64,000 nt of DNA from Bufo bufo (lineage: Eukaryota > Chordata > Amphibia > Anura > Bufonidae). The DNA is taken from NCBI RefSeq assembly GCF_905171765.1, contig NC_053392.1:395960119-396024118 (forward strand). Direction: 5' to 3'. The position numbers were made by a program, and so were the translations under genes. The notes under the pieces are model-generated. The model did not search any database and had not been told where the DNA came from. It saw only the letters and a program-made list of their open reading frames with translations. How positions within the stretch are numbered: position 1 is the stretch's first letter; the number at the start of each line of letters is the position of its first letter. Shown piece after piece: positions 10,353-21,393 of this stretch.

Positions 10353-12640
10353 TATAAACATTGTATGTTTTAGACTACCATGTGTATTTATAAAATCTAC
10401 TGCTAAATTGAGCATCCTTGTAAATAGGTGAAATTAGTTATTTTCCTGCTCCTGAGTTACACAGTTATAGTATTACAGTATTATAGTCCTGAGCTATAGT
10501 CACAATTTTGTTATTTGTTGTTGGAAACATACCCATAACCGCTAATTCTCTTTTCAAAATGCATCTGCATTGTACACTAGAGAAATATTTTGGAAAATAT
10601 TCCCAATCTATTCTTTTAACGTACATCACTGTCAGTGGCATATGTTGCCCATTATTCATACTAGATGCCTTGATATTAAAGAGCATGCTTGGCTACTATT
10701 TACTACAGTTAAAAATAAAATATGATGATGCATACCATACTAATGCCTGCTAAAAGGACATCCTGTTCAGATTGGGTCAACAGGACTATATGGATACTGT
10801 ATAGTCAACATATTTGCCAGGAGGTCATATACTATAAGTTCAACACCTATTAGAGGTACAGTCATTTCTCCTAATTCAGAATACTGTACTGTTCCTAGTG
10901 TAAAGACACTATTTCCTCGAATGCAATCCACCAGACTCAGCTTTGCGCAGACACTGAGCCAATGGGGGCTGATCAGAGCTTTCAGCTCCGAAGCTTGTAA
11001 AAAAAGAAAATACAGTTGTAGACTATAATGTGGCTTGTATCAATACAAGCAAGTAATGCAGTGTGTCCAATGAAGCCAAACTGGAAGTGCTGGTATCATA
11101 TTAGCCTTGCTAATAGGTTTAGGTTAGAAATCTAGGAGGGTTTATAGTCAAGTCATCTCGGTAGATGAGTATACCCAAAGCCATATACTGTAATAGGACC
11201 TTAGCCTAAATATTGTCTGTCTAATATTTCCATACTTTTGCTTTAACTGTTGGCATTCAGTCTTGCAGGAAATCCATAGTGATTTGGGGGGGGGGGGGGT
11301 TATCTTGTCCTTTTATCAGCAAGTGGGGAAGGTCTTGAATGGCCTGTTATGATTGTTAATTCCCATATGGCCCCTCTAGCATACATCGATGCATAATATA
11401 GTCAGGAAGACATCATGTAGTAAATACTGTGTTACAAATCAGTATTACTTCAGTAATATACAACTCTCGCTGTCATTAGCTGAAACAAATTAAATTCCTT
11501 TCATGCAGAATTATTCTTCTAAACACTCTCTGGAAATAGAGCGCACAATGCTTTATTAATACTTCTCCGCACACTATCATTATGCTAGAACAGATCAATA
11601 GTTCCGAAACATGGAGATGATTCAGTTTTTCAATTTGAAATTCTAAATTTGTCACCAAAGACTTTTTCATTAGAATTCCACCTTGGCAAGTGGCATAGAG
11701 ACCTCCATGATTAATTCATCACATGAGATTAGAACAGTCTGCTCATAGTTTCCTCTGGGCATTTCTTTGGTGTGAAATATGAAAGATTCAACACATATAA
11801 GAGTATCTGATTTATATGCTGCAGGCTATGTGGTAACTAACTACAGTTTCATATGTTCGTTCACTAAATTATTTATTGCAGTTTTATACTTTTTATTACC
11901 TTTAACAAAAATAAGCCAAAAATACAGAGTTTTGTTATTTTAAAGACTGTGTTACAATAATTACAATTACATGAGTCATTTTAGGTAATGCTATACTTAG
12001 TAAAGTCAAATGTTCTTAGTGAAGTATAGACCTTTAGTATTCATTAGAGTAGGGCAAAATCAGTTGTGTGCTCTAGGGCCCTTAAACGTGCAATTATGCA
12101 TGTGGGAATTATTAAAGTAAGAAAAATGATACTACTTAAAGAATATGTAAATGCCAATTCTGCACTGCCATCTCTCAGCTTCTTAAGTCAATCTTGCTAA
12201 AAGTGGCTCCACATAGGATTCAATGGGGCACCGGCGCTGACTATCATTGGTCAAGCCGGAGTATGGTGGGCTGCGACATCATCACATGGACGCACCTAAC
12301 CAACCCCATATGGTCATTTGAGGGCACGCAAGTACCATTAACATCATGACTATCACCCATGTTTTGGCTCACATGGAATAATTAATATGACCACTATTGA
12401 TGTATCATGAGCAGATCCACTACTATTGTTTATATGGTGATATGTTTAGATGATTGTGTCCATAGGGGAAACAGAGCTATCCCCTAAGTGCGGGCTTTGA
12501 CCCTGATGCATGTGGTCTTGACTGTACCGTCCAAGAGTGTGGACTGGTGTTGTAGGGCTGTAAAGATTGAAAGCCTAACCATGGTGACAATTCTAGTTTA
12601 CTATCATCCATGAGGAGGAAAACTGTATCCTGCTCATGTT
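10353..12640. other. No gene seen; AT-rich unassigned DNA
   Basis: About 2.3 kb with no recognisable coding sequence and few repeats seen by eye. Contains a G homopolymer at about 11284-11299. Short open frames have no domain-like content. Confidence 0.45.
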
Positions 12641-13262
12641 TATATTGATGCCCTTATATATCCCCTGATGAGCCCAGGTTATTGGCATGGGCGAAAAGCG
12701 TTGGAATTATATATATATACCAATAATATGTTCGGCATCGTAATGAACGGCTGCACTACAATTAGGCACTACTGAGAGTGTCAAGCAGCCATTTTGAATG
12801 TGTATCACACAATACCTTTCTTTTTTCACTCAAAAAACAACATTTTGGTTCTAGCATGTATCTGTATGATGCAAAAACCTTTGGATATATCTTTATTATT
12901 TTTTTCTGTAATTAGACCTAGTCCAATCACCATCGATAGGGATATACCAGGGTAATACAGGAGGTTCCTGAACACGAGATCGCCCCTATCGGGGCGGCTA
13001 TTCCGTTTTTTAGGCAGGAATAAATATCTTAGGGCCACAATTAGGGATAGGCCCGTTTTAGAAATCAGCATCCAACAGCCCGGTATCCAACGTCCTTCAG
13101 GGATCCCACCAAGATACATATTTAACCTGGTTCAGAGTACTTACTGTCAATTTTTGCTCTTTCTTTTTTTCTTTTTTGTGTGTTTGTTCTAAATCGGAGT
13201 TTGTTGTTTTATGCGTATTATATAATAAAGGCTACATTTTAAGACAGGTGGTATCCTGTGAC
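12641..13262 (+). repeat. PLE-like noncoding repeat with hammerhead motif
   Basis: Contains a hammerhead-like motif (12665-12702) and, at 12940-13010, a block with CCCCTATCGGGGCGG that recurs inverted at 57740-57800 and, more diverged, near 17800. The tail carries AATAAAGGCTACATTT near 13225, like the AATAAAGCTGCAATTTTAC tail at 41551-41569. The combination resembles the noncoding ends of Penelope-like elements; no RT coding sequence is adjacent. Confidence 0.5.
12665..12702 (+). ncRNA. Hammerhead-ribozyme-like motif, canonical CUGAUGA and GAAA core
   Basis: Core CTGATGA at 12665-12671, a 5-bp helix II (GCCCA 12672-12676 with TGGGC 12688-12692) and GAAA at 12693-12696, followed by AGCGTT with the putative cleavage base at 12702. 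Flanks can form helix I as CC/GG plus an AT-rich stem across an internal loop. Helix III is minimal: only A15.1-U16.1 pairs, because the expected C after GAAA is A. Type I hammerheads with very short helix III are known from Penelope-like elements. Activity is doubtful because of the helix III change. Confidence 0.5.
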
Positions 13263-13394
13263 TATATAATTTATACATACCATCCGTAATTTATCTCCCT
13301 CTGACGGGACATTGTCTTCACTGTGACTACATAAAAGTGGAAAGTTCAGTTGTGCAAGTTTCACCAATTCTCACCGACTCTTGCAAGACCTGAG

Positions 13395-13640
13395 GGAAAG
13401 GTTAGACACATCTAAAATATGATGGCCCTGCTCTATCAAAGCCGGCATTTGCTACGCTGTTATTAATAGGTCCTGTGCTGCCAGAGGAGGCTTTTAATTA
13501 ATGATGATGCACAGACCTTTATCATAGTGCCTCCTATGGCAGTCTGTACGCTAGACTAAAATCTACTCCAGATCACAGCTGGTGTAGATTTCAGTCATCA
13601 TTTATGACTGTTTTTGGTGTAAATGATGATAAATGAGTTA
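13395..13640. repeat. MITE-like palindromic repeat fragment
   Basis: Contains partly inverted words (GCCGGCATTTGCTACGC, ACACCAGC and GGTGTAGATTTCAGTCATC) of the kind seen in the repeats at 23074-23929 and 42800-43138. Boundaries are not clear. Confidence 0.35.
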
Positions 13641-13781
13641 GGATTTATGGCCCCACACTCTGCCCTTGAGATGCCCCCTTTCAGAAACAGGCAAGGACAG
13701 CGTAAAACACCAGTTGGTACTAGATTTAGTCAGAAAGGTGTTCAAAAGAACACTTAACCGGGTTTTGCAATTTTTTGGTGT

Positions 13782-13812
13782 GAAGAAGGGGTTAATCCCC
13801 GAAACGTGTTAC
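13782..13812 (+). ncRNA. Degenerate hammerhead-like motif
   Basis: TGAAGAA replaces CTGATGA, followed by a GGGG/CCCC helix II and GAAAC then GTGTT. The order of elements matches a hammerhead but the core is mutated, so this is at best a relic. Tandem copies of TTGGTATAATAGAAGCAAAT follow at 13826-13890. Confidence 0.3.
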
Positions 13813-13884
13813 ATATTATTGGTATAATAGAAGCAAATACTAGAAGCATATTATTGGTATAATAGAAGCAAATTGGTATAATAG

Positions 13885-14115
13885 AAGCAAATTTTTAAGC
13901 GGAGACAAAACTCCTGCATGCAGGACTTTTGTCTCCGCTTAAAAATCATCTTCTGAGCGGAAACATAACGGACCCCATTATAATCTATGGGGTCCTAAGG
14001 GCTCAGTTTGACTCAGTTTGGCGTCAGTTATGTGCCTTTTCCGTCCTTTCCGTTCTCCTGCTCCTAGACGGAGCAGGAGAATGGAAAGCCAGAACGGTGA
14101 TGTGAACGAAGGACG
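13885..14115. repeat. MITE fragment with strong hairpin
   Basis: A hairpin with arms AAGCGGAGACAAAA / TTTTGTCTCCGCTT (about 13897-13942) around CTCCTGCATGCAGG, then AAACATAACGGACCCCATTA, a word class common in repeats of this type. A second short hairpin CCTGCTCC/GGAGCAGG lies near 14056-14082. Confidence 0.55.
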
Positions 14116-14942
14116 TTTCCAAGTAGAACATTTTTGCTTTAAGGATGGATTCACATAATGGGGGACAATTATCAAGTCTGTACACCAGTATTTGCCTATG
14201 CCACTGGCATAGGATGTCAATCCTTCCCTGTTCCCTTTCATTTATTTTATTTTTATAGTGAATTATTTTGATCATCATTGATTGTTACCAAGTTTATGTT
14301 TGTTTATGTTACAAGCAGCAGAGATTTCCCAATTTTCTCATCTTCTCAGTTTTTCTTGAAATGTTTATGTCCTTGATGCTCTTTAGTTGCTGAGTATAGT
14401 ATCCAGCATCCCTAGTATTCCTGTATCCTGATCCTAGCCTAGATTCGTGTTGTGTTTATGCAGCTTGGTAACTGTAGTCCTTCTAGTCCCTTCATTACTG
14501 CTTGCATTGATGTTTGTTGTTTTCCTGTGGATTCTGTAAATTGTCTGTTTGCTGAGCTTGGTGTGTGATTTGGCTATGGGTCCTAGAGCCTTCTTATTTT
14601 CTTGTTGGGATAGTATCACAGGCTAGGGTCAGTTGCTCAGTGTTCATTATTTCTGTTCATTGTTATTTATCTGTTATCTTTATGCCATCACCATCTTCCA
14701 TCTGCTCCATTGTCTGACTGCCATCTCCTCCATCCGTCTGTGCTGTGATTTGTTTGCCATCATCATTCTGTTATCTATGGGTGAGTTCCTTGTTGTCTTC
14801 CAGTGTTGATACATGCTTCATATTATTCTTGCAACAATTTGGTTGTGATAGTTTGGACCTACTGTAAATCCTAGGGATATCTGAGTACCAGGAAAAGGTG
14901 ACTGCTATAAGTGATGTCTAATACTGCGGTCTTATATTATAT
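14116..14942. other. No gene seen; unassigned
   Basis: Pyrimidine-rich sequence without recognisable coding or repeat structure. Ends at the TA dinucleotide used by the next Tc1 element. Confidence 0.4.
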
Positions 14943-14944
14943 TA

Positions 14945-16599
14945 CAGTGCCTTGCAAAAGTATTCACCCCCCCCCCCCCCCCCCTTGAGTTTTTTCATAT
15001 TTTGATACCATACAGCCTTAAGTTCAATGTTTTGCTAATCTGAATTTTATGTGATGGATCAGGACACAATAGTCTAAGTTGGTAAAGTGAAATGAGAAAA
15101 ATATATAAATAAAACTATTGTTTAGAAATAGAAAGCAGAAAATTGGCATGTGCGTATGTATTCACCCCCTTTGTTAGGAAGCCCATAAAAAGCTCTGGTG
15201 CAACCAATTACCTTCAGAAGTCACATAATTTGTGAAATGATGTCCACCTGTGTGCAATCTAAGTGTCACATGATCTGTCATTACATATACACATCGTTTT
15301 TGAAAGGCCCCAGGGGCTGCAACACCTAAGCAAGAGGCATCACTAACCAAACACTGCCATGAAGACCAAGGAACTCTCCAAACAAGTAAGGGACAATGTT
15401 GTTGAGAAGTACAAGTCAGGGTTAGGTTATAACAAAATATCCAAATCTTTGATGATCCCCAGTAGCACCATCAAATCTATCATAACGAAATGGAAAGAAC
15501 ATGGCACAACAGCAAACCTGCCAAGAGATGGCTACCCACCAAAACTCATGGACCAGGCAATGAGGGCATTAATCCGAGAGGCAGTACAGAGACCTAAGGT
15601 AATCCTGGAGGAGCTGCAGAGTTCCACAGCAGAGACTGGAATCTGTACATAGAACGACAATAAGCCGTATGCTCCAAAGAGTTGGGCTTTATGGCAGAGT
15701 GGCCAGAAGAAAGCCATTAATTTCAGCTAAAAACAATAAAGCACATTGTAAGTTTGCGAAAAAGGCATGTGGGAGACTCCCAAAATGTACTGTATGTAGG
15801 AAGGTGCTCTGGTCTGATGAGACTAAAATTAAACTTTTCGGCCATCAAAGAAAATGCTATGTCTGGCGCAAACCCAACACATCACATTACCCAAAGAACA
15901 CCATCCTCACATGGTGGTGGCAGCATCATGCTGTGGGGGGGGGGGGGGGGGGGGGTTCAGCAGCCGGGACTGGGAAACTGGCCAGAGTTGAGGGAATGAT
16001 GGATGGTGCTAAATACAGGGATATTCTTAAGCAAAACCTGTACCACTCGTGATTTGAGTCTAAGACGGAGGTTCACCTTCCAGCAGGACAATGACCTCAA
16101 ACACACTGCTAAAGCAACACTTGAGTGGTTTAAGGGGAAACATGTAAATGTGTTGGAATGGCCTAGTCAAAGCCCAGATCTCAATCCAATAGAAAATCTG
16201 TGGTCAGACTTAAAGATTGCTGTTCACAAGTGCAAACCATCGAACTTGAAGGAGCTGGAGCAGTTTTGCAAGGAGGAATGGGCAAAAATCCCAGTGGTAA
16301 GATGTGGCAAGCTCATAGAGACTTATCCAAAGCGACTTGGAGCTGTGATTGCCGCAAAAGGTGGCTCTACAAAGTAGTGACTTTAGGGGGGGTGAATAGT
16401 TATGCACATTGACTTTTTCAGTTATTTTGTCCTATTTGTTGTTTGCTTCACAATAAAAAATAAAAAAACATCTTCAAATTTGCGGGAATGAAATGATGCA
16501 AATCCTCAAACAATCCATGTTATTTCCAGGTTGTGAGGCACCAAAATACGAAAAAAGTCAAGGTGGTTGAATACTTTTGAATACTTTTGCAAAGCACTG
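14945..16599 (+). mobile_element. Tc1-like transposon, full length
   Basis: Ends CAGTGCCTTGCAAAAGTATT and its inverse ...ACTTTTGCAAAGCACTG, flanked by TA at 14943-14944 and 16600-16601. Length 1655 bp fits Tc1 elements. One transposase pseudogene on the plus strand. A C homopolymer at 14968-14985 and a G homopolymer at 15936-15955 are expansions of short C and G runs in the element. Confidence 0.95.
15359..16377 (+). pseudogene. Tc1-like transposase, two frameshifts
   Basis: From ATG 15359 to TAG 16375-16377, about 339 codons, the usual Tc1 transposase length. The N-terminal DNA-binding region (15359-15652) reads SKQVRDNVVEKYKSGLGYNK and STIKSIITKWKEH. The frame shifts by about 15650 and again near the poly-G run at 15936-15955, which also encodes an artificial glycine run. 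All three catalytic residues of a DD34E triad are visible across the frames: WSDETK, FTFQQDNDLKHTA and SPDLNPIENLWSDLK. The ending AAKGGSTK is typical of the family. Inactive because of the frameshifts; a nearly intact catalytic core survives. Confidence 0.9.
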
Positions 16600-17225
16600 T
16601 ATATTACCGACGTGTAGTATATTACCGACGTGTAGTGATGGACGAACATCTGCCAGGACGGTTCGCGAACGCGATCGCGCGAACACGATTAAATGTTCGC
16701 GAACCGCAAGTTTGTGGCGGGTCCTATTTATTTTAATGGCAGGCGAACCTGAAAAACCTTCAGCTCATATTTGTCGCCAAGAAATAATTACTAGAAGTGC
16801 ACAAATAGTCCCACAAAATGGACAGTGACATACCAGATGTATTATTCGAATTTGCGATCTCCATTCATTCTTTTTTCAATGGGAAATATCGGCAATATAA
16901 TTTTCACGTACGTGCATGCGCAAATGCACTATACAGTACCCAAATGCACTATAAAGAAAGTATTTTGTTATATAACACCCCGCTTCAATCATTTTTTTGG
17001 GGGGGCGACTGGTATATCACACCAGTAGAAATTATTTGTTCCAATAACACTTGTCCCTCTATATACCTGCAGTATCGCAGCAGAACCGCACACAACTGCC
17101 GCACAATACAAATGCACTATAATATACTTTCTAACATAGAAATTATATTATAACATTGTACACGGAAGGTAATCCATTAGAATATACATAAAGATAAAAC
17201 GCAACCTTTAATAATGTTACTATGA

Positions 17226-17503
17226 GGGTCCATTCACACGTCCGTAAGTGTTTTGTGGATCCGCAAAACACGGACACCGGCAATGTGCATTCCGCAATTT
17301 GCGGACCGCACATCACCAGCACTATAATAGAAAATGCCCAATCTTGTCTGCAATTGCGGACAAGAACAGGACATGTTCTATTTTTTTGGCGGAAACGGAA
17401 GCATGGATGCGGAAGTGCGGATCCGCAAATGCGGTTGTGGACAGCACATTCCAGCCCCATAGAAAATTAATGCGGACCCATTTTGCGGACGTGTGAATGG
17501 AAA
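17226..17503. repeat. MITE of the GTCCATTCACACGTCCG family
   Basis: Terminal inverted words GTCCATTCACACGTCCG and CGGACGTGTGAATGG with internal GCGGATCCGCAAA. Same family as 19729-20034, but its TTAA target sites are no longer visible. Confidence 0.7.
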
Positions 17504-17509
17504 AGATAT

Positions 17510-17930
17510 CCCTCAAAATGAAAATAAATAAAATTATTAAAGTTAAGCAAAAAGCATAGATGTGGTAGGCAATAACAAGTGCTCGGCGGCACCAAATCAG
17601 AAACCATATGTCCTACCACAATCCGGGGGGTTCCAGTGCACATCGATGAATCCAGGAGGGAAAGCAAAAAAACATCTATCCCTGGGCTAGATGATGATGT
17701 GGTATTGAAGGACAGGGTGGGCAAAGAACTGTCCCTGATATTGCCCTACAGGGGGGGCTATTCTGGCCCTGATAGCCTAACCACAGACCACCCACCCTGA
17801 TAAGAGCGACCCCGTCCGGAACCTTACCCTATATAAAAATGGCCCTAGTAAGCCCCTAGGTCCATGACTTCCAGGTGATCACTATATAGATCTATGTGTT
17901 TTTGACTCATTATAAAAGTATGTTGCACCC
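17510..17930. repeat. PLE-like noncoding repeat fragment
   Basis: Words such as GAGCGACCCCGTCCGGAACC (17807-17824) parallel GGGGCGATCCCGTGTCCGG at 57776-57793 and the inverted copy near 12960-13000. No coding content. The family assignment is by similarity between copies only. Confidence 0.4.
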
Positions 17931-18246
17931 CTCTGTGTATCACACCTATCGATAGCACACCTATACTAGTCCTTAAAATGACTTTTGTGGCCCTATTAGA
18001 TAGCGTTTGGTGTCCCTAACAGTCTGTCCCTGCTCCACACAGCAACCTCTCCCTACACTGGCAAAACACTGAATGCAAAATGGCAGCCAGATCAGGTTTA
18101 TTTATATGGTAGGGGGTATGTCCATGTGCTGAAATGTCTCAATTGGCTGTCCTGTACCACCTGATGGATGTGTCATGGGTCAAAGTTCTTCACAATGTAA
18201 AAGAATAAGGCTGGCACGAATATCTCCATATGTTCGCATGTTCGGC

Positions 18247-19724
18247 GACGTGCTAGTGTCTACCCTAAATGCTACCACCTATGAGTAGAAGTATGTTTTT
18301 TCCAATGTTTTGTTTTTGTATTATATTTTATTATATTTGATGAAATATGGTATAGTTTTAATTTTACTACAGTTCATTTATAGCTCACATTGTTTCATAA
18401 AGAATACAAAAAACTGAAATATGAATTATTCTGAAGCAGCTTTACAATAAGCTACTCAGTCATGGCAATGGCTTTTGCCGATTTTGTTTCGACTCGTCAG
18501 TTTTGTGGGATGTATTCAGAAATTACATTGATTTTGAAGGGTTGTTGAGTTCAGCCGAACAATCTCTTCTAACAATTGGTCACAGTGAAAATGTCAATAT
18601 AGAATCAGCCTGCGGTGACATTGAAGGTCAGAATCTACATTATATTAAAACTCATGACTTTCCACATTCTTGAGCTCTTCCAGTAAAAGGTGGATATTAA
18701 CAGCAACATTTAATAAGCGCGCCTCATTCACAAATCATATAGCACTTTCGGAGCATTGTCAGACTGCTCAAATATATGGAACCAGTAAAATAGTATGGAG
18801 GATTTATGTATGTGTGTGCCTGAGTTATAGGCTCTGATAATATAATGCTCTTTCAGTAGAATTAAAGCAGAATGGCAATCTCATTCCTCTATGGTTGCAG
18901 ATCCATGACTTTCATTGGAAAAGATAAAATGGGTTTGTTTTCTGTGGCTACATCGACAGCACTTTCATGCGATTAGCACATGTGTAGGACAGAAGATGAT
19001 GATCATTGTATAAACCTGTCTATGAAAGCCCTGAGCTATCAGATTTCATAATACAAACCATAAATATCTGACTAGTAAGTCATTTGCATTAACTCCAATC
19101 AGCATCCAATGTGACACCTACAGCTGTTAAAGCATTGATTCATTTGGGTGCCATATGCTCAGTGCAGGGCTGCTGTCACACACAGCGTTGTTTACTAATG
19201 TAATGTCGCATGAGTACACTGTGGAGAGGAACCGGGTAATGCTCTTGCTTAGAGAATTGGGTATTTACAGCCTCCATCTCCCTTAGCTGCATTGCAAACA
19301 CAGTCCTGCTGTCTTCACAATGAATTTCGTATCTGCTTTAGTAATAAAGCTTACTGCCTGAACTTTCAGCAGCGCGAGCCACTGAAATCCAGACTAATTA
19401 TTAAAGCAAGTTTTTGCAGAGTACAAGCCTTGCTACCTGAACGTGATTTATGGAATTACCACTAATGTGTGTGATTTATAGCAAGAAGCTAAAGGATTGG
19501 CCAATGACATTTGTCTGATTGATGTGTGCGGGCTCCTGGATATAGGCAATGCAATGAATTGGCCAGAAGCTTTAATCAAGGTAATGCTCAGGAGGCAACG
19601 TCCCTGCATCTCCGAAGATACAAAGTTGACGGCTTACAATAAATATCCCTCGTTTATGTCATTTACCGACATTATGTTGTATTTGTATAGTACTGTATAT
19701 GTTTTCTCTAAGATTATTAACTCA
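18247..19724. other. Repeat-poor, apparently single-copy noncoding DNA
   Basis: No repeat ends, no long frame with domain content. The sequence is AT-rich and complex, with homeodomain- and POU-like words (CATTTGCATTAA at about 19080, TAATTATTAAAG near 19395, GATTGGCCAAT near 19497). It looks like candidate conserved noncoding DNA, but conservation cannot be seen from one sequence. Confidence 0.35.
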
Positions 19725-19728
19725 TTAA

Positions 19729-20034
19729 GGCTGCATTCACACGTCCGTGGTGTGTTGCGGACCCGCAAATTGCGGGTCCGCAACACACCAGCCCGGCACC
19801 CCCATAGAAATGCCTATTCTTGTCCGCAAGCTTCGGACAAGAATAGGACATGCTCTATCTTTTTGCGGAGCTGCGGACCCAAAATCGGGGCCGCGCTCCG
19901 CAATTGCCGCTGCAGACAGCACACTGTGTGCTGTCCGCATCCATTCCGTCCCCATAGAGAATGAATGGGTCCGCACCCATTCCGCAAAATTGCGGAAAGG
20001 ATGCGGACCCATTTTGCGGACGTGTGAATGGAGC
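19729..20034. mobile_element. TTAA-target MITE (Kolobok-like)
   Basis: 306 bp between TTAA (19725-19728) and TTAA (20035-20038). Terminal inverted repeats GGCTGCATTCACACGTCCG and CGGACGTGTGAATGGAGC. TTAA targets occur in piggyBac and Kolobok; the purine GG start favours Kolobok. No coding capacity; open frames through it are a by-product of palindromic GC-rich sequence. Confidence 0.8.
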
Positions 20035-20038
20035 TTAA

Positions 20039-21393
20039 GGCAGTATGCTCCTCATACATCCGATTCTTGTAGACGTGGCCCCTTTATTGTGCATTGTACA
20101 GTTTTGTTGCAATGATGTTGCATTATACCTAGAGGATAATAGTTATAATCCATATATCCATATTTTATATTAAATCTTCTTTTATTTTATGAAAGTTATT
20201 CACAACTGCAGAACTTGTTTAGGCCTAGTCCTTTAGGCAGGTGACGTAGGATGCTGTTACCTGGACCATGGAGACTGATCTACAAATGAAAGTGAGAGCA
20301 AAGTCAAAAAGGATTCCATATTGCTGAGATAAATGAAAAGTCCAGCACTAATACAGCCTGTGTTAACCCATATTTAACCCTCTGCGGTCCACCTTGTTTA
20401 GTGTGTGAAGCTTCTCTTTGTAGGAGCAGTGTTTTGATGTCACTTCTTCTGGTTTAATGGATTTGCTCAATAACTTGATGTTTCAACTGAGATTAAATAT
20501 TTCTCCTCATGGAAGTGATAAGGTATTGGCAAAAGTAAATTCCCTGTTCTCATGGCAGACATATGTTTTAATTTTGACAAGATGAATCCTTTTGATACTT
20601 TGTTTTCACTTTCCTTTGTAAACACTTCTTCGCAGTCTGTGTAATGACCTTCTAAGATTCTCCTCTGGACAGTCCGTAAAAATAGGCATCCTTTTTCCTG
20701 TGACTGTGGAAAAAAAACAGATGTGTCAGCAATTTTTTGGGGTCTGGTGGTACTTGACTCGATTATTTTGGTGGTAATATTAATGATTTTAAAGCTCACA
20801 GTAAATACTGGTAATGAGTTCTTATCAGTGTATTGAGTTATAGACATATTACTTATAATCTTTATCATGCATTATGGTTTTCCAGTTTGTCCATAAAAAA
20901 TCTTGGATGCCCATGATTTTGGGATGAGTTGTCCAGAAAAAAGAAAAATTTTGGTTGGCAACCCTTCCTCTGAGACCTGCACCTATCTCTTCAATGGAGC
21001 CCCCAAAGTGAACAAAAGTGCGCCACACATATGCGGCCACACTCTATTAATTTCTTTGGGACTGCCAAGAACTGGCTCAGCTATTTCTAGCAGTCCCATG
21101 GAGGTAAAAGGAGCAGTGGCCATGCTTGTGTGGTGCACTCTACATTCATTTATACAAGGTTTCTGAAAATAGCTGACCGCACATGCATGGTGCTCTCTCT
21201 TTACCAAAGATACCAAAGTTTCAATTTACCTGGCAATAAATTATTTTGCATACAATATTTTCAAATAAATATATATATACATACACACACACAGTTGATT
21301 CACATTATTATGACCAGTTCTTACTTTCAATGTTGGCAGCGTGTAGCTCATGAAGAAAGTAATGTGTCATGAGTTGGCTTGGTGGGTTGCAGT
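20039..21393. other. No gene seen; unassigned, one dinucleotide tract
   Basis: Largely non-repetitive sequence. A microsatellite of AT then AC repeats lies at about 21268-21293. Short open frames on both strands have no recognisable domain. Confidence 0.4.

Larger units (their letters stand above)
16633..18246. mobile_element. Non-autonomous hAT element with nested repeats
   Basis: Begins TAGTGATGGACGAACAT at 16633, the same end as 21394 and the inverse of the right end of 2992-4690. The proposed target duplication is CCGACGTG (16625-16632) against GCGACGTG (18239-18246), one mismatch; the right terminus is eroded. Outer parts match the 2992-4690 element (inverted), e.g. 17930-18210 against 3110-3350. 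The middle, about 17152-17930, is foreign: a MITE and a PLE-like noncoding repeat. Confidence 0.65.

Noticed and set aside
19497..20115. Long overlapping frames on both strands
   Set aside because: They run into the GC-rich palindromic MITE at 19729-20034, which keeps several frames open at once.
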